The notes beneath the pieces are model-generated. The model searched no databases. It was not told the origin of the DNA and saw nothing but the letters and a program-made list of their open reading frames with translations. The position numbers and the translations under genes are program-made. 64,000 bases of DNA. It comes from Nemania diffusa. Its lineage: Eukaryota > Ascomycota > Sordariomycetes > Xylariales > Xylariaceae. Below are positions 47,779 through 62,000 of the stretch, in pieces (the first letter of the stretch is position 1; each line of letters starts with the position of its first letter). The stretch spans positions 868,001 through 932,000 of the forward strand of contig JBBPUQ010000004.1 of assembly GCA_038501195.1 (NCBI GenBank), in the 5' to 3' direction.

Positions 47779-48692
47779 CTCGTCTCGTCTCGGAGGTTGT
47801 TGAAACGATAAAAGAGGTAGAATATGAATTGTGAATAAATAGTTCCCGTGGTTGCAGCTCTCAAACAAGTGGTATTCTACTCTGCTAGGTATCTGATAGT
47901 ATGTAATGCAAGCTTAGAACTTTTTTTTGGCTTGACCAACCGATAAGAGATCGATAAGACTAGACTGCTTCTTATCTGCATGATATTATGGAGACTTGAG
48001 CCAGGTGTGGCTGGTGATGCCCACCTTGGGCTAGGTACTAAGGTACATAGGTCCATCCCCTTGTTGCCTGCAAGCCCACACAAATCCAAGCTACGGTACA
48101 GCACTGTGGTGTACCTATATGTACTCATTGGCACCAAATCGTTGGGACCGATATTTATTAATAAATCGGCATCGCCTACAAATGCATTTCTTCGGACATC
48201 GAAAAGGCCCTTGTGATCTACGGTAAACAGGGCACCTCTCTTCAACCTCTCACAATGGCTAAAACACTATATGTAAACCGCAATGCTGATAACTACTTAT
48301 TTATGGGAGGGCCGATTAAACACCTGCAGGCCATACTGAGAAACACACTCACTAGTCCAACGACTTCATTCTGATACAACAAATTAGTGACACTCTGTGA
48401 CGCAGAACTGGCGGTAGACATTTATTGATTAGATTTGATAGCAACTCCCCCGACGTGCCACATCTCGGATGGCCGACACACCGGTTGCCATAAAGAAAAT
48501 AAGAGAATTGCAACCTGTAGAGATAAATAGAAAAAACAGGACCAATATTGCTAGCCTTTCCCCTCTTAATGCATCGTCACCCACCCGTGGAGGTAGTCCT
48601 AACAAAACACAACAATGTGACGCCGTGTACGTAACATTCATACCGACCGTACAAACCGTCACATGCCATCCCACAGGGCCACATTACTAGGT
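47779..48692. other. Intergenic between Rab11 and BRX1
   Basis: The stretch holds the BRX1 promoter and Rab11 3' UTR. ORFs of up to 122 codons on the minus strand show no recognisable content. Confidence 0.45.
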
Positions 48693-49661
<969 letters not shown>

Positions 49662-50608
49662 GCTGGGCAATCAGGTCGCTCGATGATCGACGGAAATACA
49701 GCACTATCGATGCTGGCAAAGACAGGTATGTGTAGGTGTGCGTATATGTGCGAAACGTTGTTTGTTCAAAGGGAAAGGTTGACGACGTCGGCGGTGATAA
49801 AGGGCAATTCGGGCAGTCGACGGATAGTCCGATTCCTCAAGGCAGCCGGCCAGCCACACACGAGACAGAAGTTGAGGCGCACCGTGGTCTCTAGCGAAAG
49901 ATGGGGGGTTAATCCCTGAATGACGATGCCGGAAATACTTTAGTTGGGAAGTCGAAACGGGCTTGCTGTCAAGAGGATGCTATCTGCGAGATGCTTAGGT
50001 AGGTAAGTATCTCTTAGGTAGCTGAGCGTCAGGAGCCAACAACGTTTTGATGGTGGAGTCTAGAATGGCTGTGTATGGGTATAGGTAAGTACCCAGGTAC
50101 TCGAAGGCACCCGGGCAGGGTGCACCCAGTGCGGCTAGTCGACCTACCTAGGTAGTTTCAAGTTGCGATACAGTAGATGGACCAACCGGAGCTACAGAAT
50201 ACAGGTATTCTGTGCAGGGGCCACTTTACATAGGTAGGAGTACAGAGTACCACATTGGTTGGTAGGTACTTGGCACATGGTAATTACCTTAGGTAAACTT
50301 GTCTATACGCTATTTCAAGTGCTTCAGTCACGTGCCCTTTACTGCGCATCTATATACAGAATATCGTACATGTTCAACTCCAACCTTTCCAAGCCTCATG
50401 CGTGTATCTTTGCTACCTGTTCTTTGTCCGTCTAGTTGGATGTTATGGTAACCTTATTTATTCATTTAGCCAGACAAAAGCTGAAGTTTGCCAAACGCGT
50501 ATATCAGGTTTAGAAAGATACGCGGTAGTAAGTGTCTTCAGTTTTCGACCGATTTGTATTTAGTACGGCATACACAAAACCTACTCGACAGCTATCATCG
50601 CCGCCGAA
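49662..50608. other. Intergenic with TAGG/CCTA runs
   Basis: This is the promoter side of the Rab11 gene and the 3' side of the chromodomain gene. TAGGTAGGTA and TACCTACCTAGG runs recur at about 49,998-50,020, 50,145-50,156 and 50,230-50,300. No gene is supported. Confidence 0.45.
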
Positions 50609-53600
50609 CTAACATATTTTGTCAATGATCCTCGCCCCCGGACGAACGCGAATATAGCCATAACCTCGACCCTCACTTTCTTGGTCTGCCCACCAGTCCT
50701 GGGTCGGGCGGTACTGGTATTTTATAAATTCACACTGTGGATCCCGCCGCCGGGCTTGAAGACAAGTCTCGTGGAGATCATTGAGACATTTTGTCCCACG
50801 GCCCCTAGTTTCCCCGTGAACAGGGTGCCATATACTTCTCTCGGGTTTGAGTTTATCCTCTTCGGTTTGCGGGATTCGGTCTAGAGTAAGTTCGGAAGGC
50901 TTCCCGATGGGTTTTGTTCTTAAGGTCATAGAGGACATGCCTGCACTCCATAGCCGTGGATCGACCAGTGTCCACCTGTCGCGAATCCAATTCTCTTTGG
51001 GTGGCAGTTCTTCCCTACTGTTATTAAACATCTCTTCAATCCTTCGACATGTGATATCTAGAGGGTTTTCATCGGGGCCGATCTGAAGCTTGGTGCTGCT
51101 GCTATACCATACTTGCGATAGAGAGCACCCCTGGTAATGCTCGGCAACGCTTTCGTAGACAAAGTCAATTAACTGGCATTGCATATCCAGCAAGCCATGC
51201 CCGAACCTCTCTCTGTCGCCTGCTGCTATATCCCATATAAAGAGTTCAATTGAGCTGAATTTTCCCGTGAAAGCCATCAGATGAGGGTTCTGAGGCCGAT
51301 AAATAGCAATCCATGGATGTCGCTCGTATTCCCGCTTCGGCATATACTCATCCCAGGTATCCGTTACAGTGTAGAAAAGCCCATACCATGTATTCACTTT
51401 TGCTGTGAACTTTGGAGCTGCCTTGAACCAGCCACTGAAAGTGTCAAAATGGCTTTTGTATTCGTCGCCGTCACCAAACTGCACGGCCATATTCCAATCC
51501 CTCCAGGACACAGGTTTCTGGTGGAGTTTCGCCCAATTAGAACCTGTTCTCCTTCTATGGTCATCCACCCACCGTTGCAATTCATAAGCGTTCCCCGCGC
51601 GGAAAAGACGGCTTGGGAATGAAAACGGTGTTTTGCAAATGGAATTTATCCATCCACTGGTGACTCCAGAGCCCCTGTGTGCGCCGATATCTCTGCCCCA
51701 GGCGATGTTAGCTTCGGTGTCTTGCTTGGCAGCTCGCTGAGTTAAGATGCCGGCTATATCTGGATCACTGCCTTCCGTATCGAAATATCTCGGGACCTCA
51801 ATGTACCGATACGCCCGCTGGAAGTTTGTGGGATCAGAGCCGAGAACGTAAAACCTACGGAACCGGTCGCATTTCAATTGAGACCACCAGCAGAAGGCAT
51901 TGACTAAGCTTTGCTCGTCGCTTGGGTCGATAAATTCGCTGAGCTCATAGATTTTACGAATGTCTGTAGACGAGCTTATCAGTCCTTGTCATAGATCATA
52001 ATGTAGGGTATAGATAAGAAAAGGGATGTGATGAACATTATACAATACACCTTACCTTCGGTTTCCTCTCCGTCTCCATAGCGCTCTATAATCTCCTGAA
52101 ACAGTTGCCAGGCCTTGAAATGATCATTGATATCCTGCTCACTTCGACCAGTCCGCTGGAAGGAGGTATATACATCATTATTATTCGGATTAAGCCCTTT
52201 CAGGGTGTTGTGTTCCTTTTGCTTCTCTTCCGTGATATTTCTTAGAAACTGAGGGAAATTGTGACAGGTTACGATTATATGACCAGGATTCGCCGCGTAG
52301 ACCGTGAACCACTTCAGAAGTTTACACAGTTTGGCGGGTTCCGAAATGGCGAAACTTGGGGTAATGAGGAATGCCCGGCCATAAGGGAATAGCCGCGTCA
52401 GTCGAAGGGTTCCTGGTACACTAATAGCATCTAAATCCGAAGGATATTGGGGCCGCTTATTCTCCCCGGTGTCTAAATTCCAGAATGTATACTTCTGGTC
52501 CTCAAGTAGTCGCCAAAGATTCGGAATCTTCTCCAGTTTCCACAGGGTGAAATCAGCATGAGAAATGATTGTTCCTCCAGCGCCACTAGCTTGTATAGCT
52601 TCATGAAACAAGCGCCAGCTATTTTGCTGCTCGACTGTGAAGATTGGCCGGCCCGGTTTGTGGTATCCTGTTCACGACGTAATTAGTATATATATGTCAC
52701 AACGTAGTGAATCGCTCTCTTGGGATTACTTACGTAGCCAGGCCATGAATACCCCAAGTAATTGTCGTGCTTTCAAGGGAATTAATAACATGTAAACTTG
52801 TTTCTCTTTCAATTTGTCGTCTTGCGGGAGCATCTTGTTAAAATCGAGCCCAGTTAGCAAACTTATAGCCTCCGTATCATTCGGTCGGTTCGGATATATG
52901 AGTTGGTTGAACGCCTTAGGTTCCTCGTCAAACGTTGAAGGGTAGGCCTTGAAAGGGATATTTGAATGATATATGAGATACCGTAGGAAACCGTCTGAGC
53001 TCGGCTTATTATCTTCATTGTCAAGCCAACCCCAGTCCTCACAGTCTGCCGGGTACACTAAAATCGAGTACTCAAGTGCAACTAGATGCAAACCTGTTGA
53101 GTTTCGTTGTAGAGATTGTGCGACATTTCTCACGGCTGTAGTGTGATATGGCAAACCAGGTGCGACTGTGCCAGCTGAAAGCCTTCTCTCAATTAGATGC
53201 TCTCTCTGGGAAGAAAAATGATACGACGTGCAAGTAGACGCAAGATGAAGTATCTCCTCGGACTTAAAAGCAGACAACCAAGTGGCCGGGTGTCGAGGAA
53301 CACCACTGAAACCCGCCATAATCCCTTCCGCGTGCCCAAACTTGACAAGCTTCTCGATGGTCTGGGTTTGGCCTCGTTCTTGATACGTGGCTAGGGAGAA
53401 CTTCTTCGGTGACACTGGTACTCTATTTTCTGCGTCTGGGGCTATAAAACTAGTGTTTTTTTCGGAAGTATCGACAAATAGGCCGTCCGTCATACTGGCG
53501 AAGCCTTCATCATCCTCTCCAGTAAAGCGGACGGATTTTTTACGCTTCATTTTTGGGACTTCCTCTGTACCTCCTTGCTGTGCGGGTCCCGTGGATACCT

Positions 53601-54957
53601 GAGGCTTTGATACGGTTCCTAAAGGCTCGAATGGCGGATCAAACGCCTCGTTGCTTTGCGGGGACTCGGCGGCGGTTGGCGAAATGAGGCTATGTCTCCT
53701 CGACCGGGGATTTTCTGACTCATTGCCGATAATGAAGTTAGAGGGAATCGAGGATAAGGCACCAACCGCATCACCCTTCTCAATTCCTCTTTTTTTCGCG
53801 AGATTCACAAGACGCATTTTAGAAAAGGCTTTAGGCGTTTTAGAAGGATCGGCCATGACATCGGCCAGGTTGGCTCTTTTTTTACGCTGCTTGCCCCCTG
53901 CGAACACATTCGTTGCCGAGAGGGCGGGTAGTTTTCGGGTTCTAGTCGCAGTAAGTCGCTTAGGTGCCAGAGTATTTGTCTGTGCTAAAGACGGAGCGGA
54001 CGGCCATTTTGTTGTTGCGGATGGTTTATTCGCAGCGACGGAAGCGCTTTGTGTTGGCACTTTAGTAGTCGTAGAATGTTTAAAAACGCTACTTCTTCCA
54101 GCTGTGCCTTGGTAGCCGGTCATGGTACCACCACTCCCTTTGCGGATAGGCCCAGAGCTTGTCAACGAAGAAGACCTTTCTACAGAAGACTTCACAGTGG
54201 TCTTCGGGGGTGCTGGGGGTGCTGGGGGTGGTTGTTGATGTCCACCCTTTTGAAGAGTGTGTGGCGTGCTCGAGCCTTTTTTGGTCGCCTGGGAAGGCGT
54301 TCCCGTGAATGTGGTCTGCTTGGTAACTCTCTGAGTCGTAGATACAGGCTTAGGCACAGTTGTAGCCACTGGTGGCACTGGTGTTGGTGTATTAACTGAG
54401 GATCTTGACCTTGACGAGGGAATACTCGCATCATCAACCTCGCATGCTTCTTGTGCTTCATCATCAGAGCTAGATAAACTACCCTCGATAGGGGAAACCG
54501 TAGGCGTATCGTCAGTGTATATAGTCGTTGAAGGTGGCAGCAAGCCGAGCCGCTGGCGTTTGGCATTACGTCTTACTTGTCTCTTCGCTCGTTCCTCGCA
54601 AGCAGCTTCAAATGTCCTTAGATCGAAGATCTCGCGGTTGCCGGCTTCAATCTCGGATTTATTTTCGTCCCATTTGGCGAGTAGGCCATCACCCAGATTT
54701 TCTACGGGCTCCCATGTACAATATTCTAGTTTGAAACCCTCCCACTTGATGAGGTAGTGCAAGGCACTGGGATTATTTGGGTCAGGTCGGTCGGCCAGTA
54801 TGTCCTCAACCTCCCATTCCTTCTCAGAATCATTATCTTCGACATCAGTGGAATTCAAGGATATATCATCTTCTTCTTCGTCATACTGTTGTTGAGAGGT
54901 ATCCTCGACGTGAGAAAGAGAACCCGTGGGCGCCTTCGGCGACATATTGTCGTCCAT
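50609..54957 (-). CDS. Large chromodomain protein of unknown function
   Basis: Exons 52,734-54,957, 52,056-52,667 and 50,609-51,963 join in frame (introns 66 and 92 nt) to give 1,396 residues. An acidic N-terminus leads into a canonical chromodomain at about residues 48-105 (EWEVEDILADR, HYLIKWEGFKLEYCTWEPVENL) with W48, W72 and W82 in positions expected to form or support the methyl-lysine cage. Residues about 130-480 are disordered, Ser/Thr/Pro-rich, with basic patches (KQRKKRANLADVM). The C-terminal about 850 residues look folded, with many aromatics, but match no domain I recognise. Likely a nuclear reader of methylated H3K9 or K27; this is inference from the chromodomain. The layout (chromodomain plus large globular C-terminus) loosely recalls Chp1, without specific sequence support. 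Confidence 0.82.
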
Positions 54958-56089
54958 GGTGCAGGTGACCCAAATCTACCAACCCGAGCAGACGCGTGTT
55001 GGGTTCCAAAGTTGGCAATATGTGAACACGGAGGATATTAGATAAAACTACCTAGCAGTCACAGGTGTCAATGTTACCTACATACATGTACGAGTATGTA
55101 TGTAGGTAGTGATTGGCCGTTCCAACTAACACCTGTGGCGGGAGGAGGTAGGGACCACTTATGGTCTGTAGGGGCGAAAAATGGTGAGAGTACCTTAGGT
55201 AGGTAGATGAGAGTACCACCATCAACAACGACGACGGCAGAAACCGCAATTGGCTGGTTGTTACTACCGCCTCCTCGAAAGTGATGGATTACTCTTGTAA
55301 GTTACACAGATCTGAAATACGATTGGGGGAGTACTGGTCGGTGTACTGATCGTGGCTGCGTGGCTGGCTGCGTGGCTGCAGTTTATTACCCTGTTAGGTA
55401 CCTACCTAACCTACAGAGTACTGGTAGGAGTGCCACTTCCTGATCGATAGTCGGATAGTGCAACCTCCAGGTACCTACTTACAGCGTACTTGGTTTCACT
55501 GATGTGGGGTGTAAAGTATTATTAGGTACCTAACCTACCTGTATGTCCCTACAACCTGTGTACAGGCTAACATTACTGGCATGCAATTTAACTACATACC
55601 TTGGGTACCTAAAGCCAGTCTTAAAAAGTTCCGATTATAAGGCTGGCGTGAAGCTATAACAATTTGAAAATTAAACACATTCAGTGTTGAAGTGAGGGTG
55701 GGAATATCTTCAATATATATATAAAATATAGGTTATATTAACAAATAGAACTTTTATCACAATTTCTCATAAAATATGTACCTATATACAGTGCGCAAAA
55801 ACATTACATCCTTCTGTATTCTCCGTCTAAGCACTGTAGGAATAATTCTCGGCCAATAACAGAAATATATTCAAGGGTATACTGTATTCATTCATTCATT
55901 CATTCATTCCGCTCTACCATTCGACGCCCTTCGCGTAACACATAGTATAGTATAAACGCCAGCAGCCGAAACCCAGACTCAAACATACCTACATAAGAAC
56001 ATCTGCCAAACCAACGCTAATCCGAATCATGTCCTCGAAACCCGCTCGACCATGCCTCAGGGAGCCATCACCACGTCCTCCCCATCCCA
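54958..56089. other. Intergenic with hairpin and TACC/TAGG motifs
   Basis: The region upstream of the chromodomain gene contains a perfect inverted repeat at 55,065-55,098, several GGTACCTACC/TAGGTACC runs (55,190-55,205, 55,395-55,420, 55,520-55,545) and an (ATTC)n microsatellite at about 55,886-55,910. No gene is supported. Confidence 0.5.
55065..55098. repeat. Perfect inverted repeat, 13-bp arms, 8-nt loop
   Basis: Arms TACCTACATACAT (55,065-55,077) and ATGTATGTAGGTA (55,086-55,098) are exact reverse complements around GTACGAGT. The hairpin lies about 110 bp upstream of the chromodomain gene start. Confidence 0.85.
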
Positions 56090-56965
56090 TCATCTCGTGG
56101 CCAACCGCCAATCCTCGACATCCTTCCAACTCCTCGCCTCAGGATCAATCTCCCGTTTAACCCCATGCCGGCTCCGACTCCTCCCACTACGCGCCCTCTC
56201 CCGCTCATTCCACGGATCCCAGTCCTCCTCGCCGCGGCGACTCCCCCGACTCCGCGCCCTGCTCCGCGGCCGCGCCACAACCTCCAGCTTCTCCAGGACC
56301 TCAGGCTCGCCCGCGCCCGAGGGCCTGCGCCACTTGCGCTCCCACCGCTCCTCCTCGACCTCGTCCCGCGCCCGCCGCGTCTCGATGCGCTTCTCGATGG
56401 CGTTGGCGCCCAGCGCGCCCACGGCGGCCCCGACGACCGTGGAGATGAGCTGGTTGCGCCTGTGCTCCGCATCGTCCCGCCTGTCGCCACCACCGCCGCG
56501 CTGCCGGTTGCTCGTGAGCTCGGCCGCTTCGCGCGCTGCGAGCCCGCCGACCAGCGCGCCGAGCACGCCGACGCCGAGCCCCGTCGTCGAGTCCGTGAAC
56601 GTGCCGTCGACGAAGCGCTTCGCCTTCTCCAGCGGCGACCGCGTCCTGCCGTCGTCCGAGTCCGCGCTCTCGCCGTACTTGTTGTCGCCCCGCTCCCGCG
56701 CCCCGTCGCGTGAGGGGTCGATGGGAGGCGCTGCGGATCGGGGCCGCGAGCGCGACTCGGAGACGCGCAGTCCTGCCGATGGCGAGCGCGGCGGGTAATA
56801 TGTGCCTTGCGGCTCGTAGGTCAGCCGGGCCTGCGGTTTTCCGTTATATGTCGAGTGGCCAGGGCTGGCAACAGGGTAAGCGGGAGGGGCCGCCGCCCCG
56901 CCGGAATATGTGTAGTAGTCGGTTCCCCGACCACGAGAGGGATGCCCGTCGTCGTATCGCGACAT
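56090..56965 (-). CDS. Glycine-zipper-like hypothetical protein
   Basis: Intronless, 291 residues from MSRYDDGHPSRGRG. The N-terminal 130 residues are Tyr/Pro/Ser/Arg-rich and disordered. Two Gly/Ala-rich hydrophobic stretches follow: TGLGVGVLGALVGGLAAREAAEL and STVVGAAVGALGANAIEKRIE. Their small-residue GxxxG/AxxxG spacing is typical of glycine-zipper segments that pair in or on membranes. A conserved arrangement of this type, flanked by charged and Arg/Ser-rich tails, is common in unnamed ascomycete proteins. The C-terminal part is rich in RSRSR and Glu-Arg blocks. An in-frame Met 22 codons upstream is possible but would add a hydrophobic leader (SISLQYLLQHFLASSYF). Very GC-rich in its middle. 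Function unknown. Confidence 0.7.
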   Translation of the reverse strand: MSRYDDGHPSRGRGTDYYTYSGGAAAPPAYPVASPGHSTYNGKPQARLTYEPQGTYYPPRSPSAGLRVSESRSRPRSAAPPIDPSRDGARERGDNKYGESADSDDGRTRSPLEKAKRFVDGTFTDSTTGLGVGVLGALVGGLAAREAAELTSNRQRGGGGDRRDDAEHRRNQLISTVVGAAVGALGANAIEKRIETRRARDEVEEERWERKWRRPSGAGEPEVLEKLEVVARPRSRARSRGSRRGEEDWDPWNERERARSGRSRSRHGVKREIDPEARSWKDVEDWRLATR

Positions 56966-59062
56966 TATCCCTTGAGTGAAATATGACGAAGCCAAAAAAT
57001 GTTGTAGTAAGTATTGTAGACTGATTGACACAGACGCTCTGTAGATTTTTGACCCTTGGAGGTTTCTTGGGAGGAAGAAATAGCCGCGAACTTGGGAATG
57101 GTGGGGTGACTAGGTATCGCCCCTTGTGACCTCTTCCGTCGGGACGGAAGATGCGAGATGCGAATGATGGTATGTTCAGCTGCGTGATTCCCAGAATGTC
57201 TTAGCCCGCTCTCCCTTTCTAGACAGGCTGCCCACAGCTGTTATAGATCTTAATGGGCTATGCTTCCCGAGGGCGCAGTAGCGAAGTAGTGGGTATGTAG
57301 GCTAATGATCTAGACTCATAGAACCGCAGCAAAGGGCAATGTCAGGTAGCGAGCATGCATACATACATACAAGAACTAAATAAATCAGAGCTTCAAAGGG
57401 AAATGACCGAATGAGAGCAACAGCGACTCTTATGAGAAGAGGTTGCCACAATATTGCCTAGGTTTTTAGGTACCGTGACGTGACATTTGCTTATGCCCAA
57501 CCAGCACGACCCGGGCTCCCTTAAGGTACGATGATGAAGCAACCCCACGCCCGCAGCCAATATTTCTATCTACATCGAATAGGGAGGTATGCGTATACGC
57601 ATAGAATAGAAGCCAGAAGAAGAACCCCTCATGTTAAGCTGCCATAATACTACTTTACTACTTACAACCTCGGTTAGGCGCTCATCGAGGGCGCAGCCGA
57701 TAGCACGGGTATGTCGATGCTCTTCATCCGTTCAACGCATATTGGTCGGCCGCCTGTGCGATGGTGGGGTGTGATGTCACAGCATGAGAGCAGGCTAACT
57801 GCAACTGGTTCGGTTGTCCCCGGCGTCGTTCATAAACGCAGGTGCATGTATGTACGTACTGTATTCTAGGCACACGTGTTTTTCAACAAGAAATGATTCT
57901 TTGCCACTTGTTAGAATAGCGAATGAAAAGGAAATATTGGGTTATAGGGTAATTCATATTTATTCGCTCTAGTATTAGACGTATCAGACTAGGTATTAGA
58001 TCGATACGATGAAGAAAAGGAGGGCAGATTTGTAGATCGCCTATGTACTTCCTCGAACCCCGCCTCACGTTCAACAACGTCTAAATACCTCTAGGCTTAA
58101 GGGCCAAATTTCCTATTATTCGTATCACGGCGAGTATCACCAATAAGTTTAGAAAACAACATACACTCTCAGTGTACCTAAGCAGTCAATTAACTAGACT
58201 ATCTAGCGTTTAGGCGACAACGACTCTCGGTCAGGTCATGTCACTCGTCATCTACAAGCTTTTCCGTCCAATCTCCACGAAGACCAAACCGTGCCGTAGT
58301 CAGTACCATCGTGCATGCCAAAAGAGTCGACAAGAAATTTGCCCCTTTCGTATCTCCCTCTCCCTCTCCCTCTTCTTCTCCTTTTTTTTTCTAGTTTTCT
58401 GTTATTTTCTTTGTCGCGGAAACATTACGGTCCACTCAGACCATCGGCCACATAACTGTGTGGCTATCACAAAGTAGAAGCAGTGCAAAATGCAAAGTCA
58501 GTCGAAGAGAATTTACTCAACTCTCGGCCCTGGAAATTTTACCAATTGTTGAAATGTCGAGATTCGACAGGTAAGCTCTTCTGAACAGGAGCAGTGAAAG
58601 ACGAAGCAGACAGTCGACGAAATGATCCTCGAACGAGTCTGACCTCGATAGGGTAGGAAAGGGGGAAAGCAAATAACTCCATCGAGCTATACAGTTCCAT
58701 CTTCTTCTCACTCACCTCGCCATAGATGAACGAGGCGAGAGCAGGTGCAGTATCCATTACCAATCAATATCCGATAGAGCAGTGACACAGCACATTTCTT
58801 ATCTGATGAAAGGCACGAGATGAACAAGGCCACACCTTCACGAGTTGTGATACTTGGAGGATGGCATGGAAGATGGGGTGAGAAGGGTGCAGTGAAAGGA
58901 AACAAAATTTGCAAAGATGGCTTCAGAGGGCCCGAGAAAGTAGAGAACTTGAAGGTTGAAGCAGAACAACAAGTTGCGGGAAAGAAATCATCCACTTGGG
59001 TATCGTGCTATGCTGAACAGGCACTTGCGGAAGAGATGAGTCTGATATCAATGTTATCGAAC
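56966..59062. other. Intergenic, about 2.1 kb, no gene recognised
   Basis: The first part is the promoter of the glycine-zipper gene and carries a (CATA)n run near 57,355-57,370. ORFs within (58,238-58,477 plus, 58,708-58,995 minus) have no recognisable content; the latter probably falls in the 3' UTR of the next gene. A CT-rich tract lies at 58,350-58,392. Confidence 0.45.
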
Positions 59063-62000
59063 TCACTGGTGATTACCGGAACGGGATCGGCCTCGAGCAG
59101 CACCATAGGTCTTAGCAGACTCAGCATTGTCACTGAATTGACGCTGCTGATTTCTCATATCACCATGCGGGTTACCAGCATTTGCCATCTCTTCGTCATA
59201 GCGGCGTTGCTGGCTACCTTCGTCTTGGAAACGGACGCGCTGTCCGCTACCATTGCTGAGGACGCGACTGTCGCCCTGGCGTCCTGGAGGTGCCTCGGCC
59301 ATGACTCTACGTCTCTCAACGGCAACCTTGAAGAATTGGGCGACTTCTTCCAACGGTCTCTGCAAGGACTCCGGGGAGCCAAGAAGTCGCAGCAAGTTCT
59401 GGGCGTCAAGGACCTGCTTTGCGATCACACTATCTAGTTGGCAGAATGTGCGAATACGCATGGATCGCGCGTTAGTTTTCATGGCGAGCAGCAGACCTGT
59501 GATAGCCGCCGGGCCTTCTGCATGCAATGGCCCATAGAACCGAAATTCATTGATGTGCGCCATGATTAGATCAACTTGAGTCTCGAGATCGTAGCGGAAG
59601 CCGATGACCTTCGGGCGGCCCTTCTGGGCCCATGCGTTAGCTACGCGACTTAGCTTGCTAGCGTCTAGGCGGCCACCGTTGAGCTGCGTCCTGACGTATG
59701 CGTCAAGTGCATTGTTAAGGTTATACTCGAGCTCACAGTACAGAAGACTTTGCTCGCGGGCATCGAGAGAAATATTGCTGCGGTTGACAGCGCTGGCTCT
59801 AGTGTGGCGTGCTGGCTTAAGCGATGTGGTCTCAGCCTACGACGGAAAAGGTGGAAGTTAGCTTCTGTAATGTTCCAACAACAGGAAATTATATCAAATT
59901 TGGATGTCTCTTACGATCTCACGAGCCTTGCGTTTCAGGCTCTCCAGAAAACCCGTCTTCTCCATTTTAGGCTTCGTCGTACCTGACGCCGCCGTGTCCT
60001 CAAGCCAACCATGTTCACCGAAGAGCGTCTTCGCCCCTCCCTCTACACCTGCTGGAGCACCACTCGCTTTCATGATGAATGGGGTCAGCGGTGAGAATGG
60101 CGGAGAAAGTGTCGCCATCCCGATCTGTGCAGGCAAATGATTCATCGTCGCACTATGACTGGCACCTGAAGATTGGCGGCTACCACGATGAATATCATTC
60201 ATTGTAACAGACCTAGTCATGCGTGATCTCTGGCCGGGAGGGTTTCCAACACCATATTCACTAGCCGTATATATAGAACTACCAGAGAGCTGGCGGTGGC
60301 GCTCTTCTTTATCTTGATCCTCTCTAATACCCAATGTGCTTCGAGAACGCACGCGGTTGACGATGGGTGTGTCTTGGGCAATGGGATAGTCCACAATGGG
60401 AAGGTTGTCCTCGTCAGTATTATTTTCGTTCATGAACGTATCTTCCTCCCGAGTTGGGACCGTAATATGGACCGAGCCTTGCGAGGCGGTGCGAATAGGC
60501 TTTAGGTTCTTTCTCCACTCACTGTACAACTCAAGAGGGTCGATGCCACGCAAGCCATCGAGATTTGGAATGTTCAGAGGGCTAATTTTGGGTGGATTCT
60601 TAAGGCGGTCATCATACTTCGACAAGTCGATGTTTGGTTTAGGGAAGCCAAAGTGCTCCGCTTTCGAAGACTTGATTGCAATATGCTTAATCTCGTAGCG
60701 ATTGGAGCGTTGAACCATTCCAACATGCACCGGGTTATTTAGATCCAACGGAGGGGGACGGTGTTTTGTCTTCGGCTGGGATAGAGAAGGTTGTGTGGCC
60801 GAAGTACTAACAGGATCGTTAGCTTGCTGTCCTGGGTGATTGTGACGAGTAGGTAGTTGAGCGGGAGATGACTCCACGCATTTCTGAATTATATTTGTCA
60901 TGGTTGTCATGTTACTCTCACGGCCAGTGTTATCGGCGCACTCGTCGTTGCCGTCGTTGTTTTTCTTGGTGGCCTCCTGAACCGGGGATAGTTCCAAGTA
61001 GGACTTGTCATCACTATCAATAAATTCATAGCGACGTTGCATTGTGCGTCCACGGTCGGTAGATCTAGATCCTAGACTGCCATTCGGGACAGAAGGAACA
61101 GGATTGGATGCTAACTGGCCAGTGCGAGGGTCTCGACTGCGGCTATGGTTCTCTGGAGCTTCGAAGGGCTGCTTGTTCTGAGACTGAGAGCGAGAACGCG
61201 AGCGCGAGTACTCATCTGTAGCCGTAGATCTAGATCTATATCCCCCCAGGCTATTCTGGCCCTCCTTGCTGTTGTATTTGTTTCCGTACCTAGACTTTCG
61301 ATCAGAACCTCGGCTCGATTTGTAACTTCATTGTGAATATAGGGTAACTTACATGGTACCTGGTTGACTCTTTCCAGCTTGGTTAGAAGTAAAGTGACCA
61401 GTTGCGTTGTTGTCGTTACCCTCGTCTTTTGGTTTCTGGGGAGGGGAGAGAGTAAGGTTTGGCTTGACTATTCTAATCGAGCTATCTCTAGCTTCTAGTG
61501 AACGCAGAGACAAATCGGAGTCCTCGAGTGGGAAGGATGAAGAAGAAGCTGGAGAGTGCGAGGCAAGGGGATAGTAGGGATGCGATTTGGGATGGGAAGA
61601 TGGAATCTGGGAGCCTTTCATTGCGGAGTGAGCTCCACCTACAGATAAATTGATACCTGAATCGTGAGGTGTAGATAGCTCAGATATTCTACTGGCTGAG
61701 GAAAGTGTGTTTGGGGATGGACAGATGATACAGTAGTTAGGTTGATCAAGAGTGCTCTGCTTGTTGGGTAGATGAGGAGGGGCAACAGTGGTAGTGTTTT
61801 TGAGGCAGCTACTAGCTTTTCCAGCCAGAGCTCCAGACACTGTAGCTGTATCTTCAATATGTTAGTGGCAGAAGAAAATGCAATAGATAATGTATGTTGC
61901 AGTAAACTTCTTCAAATGAATAGTTCATACCTTTGTGCTGGGAAATCTGGTCACGGTAATCGTAGTGTGTGACACCTCTGTTCTCTTGGTTGTTGTACTC

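Noticed and set aside
56052..56798. Plus-strand ORF opposite the glycine-zipper gene
   Set aside because: Ser/Arg/Pro-rich shadow of the GC-rich minus-strand exon.
58820..59437. Plus-strand 205-codon ORF
   Set aside because: It overlaps antisense the last exon of the seven-exon conserved gene, whose frame is clearly the conserved one.
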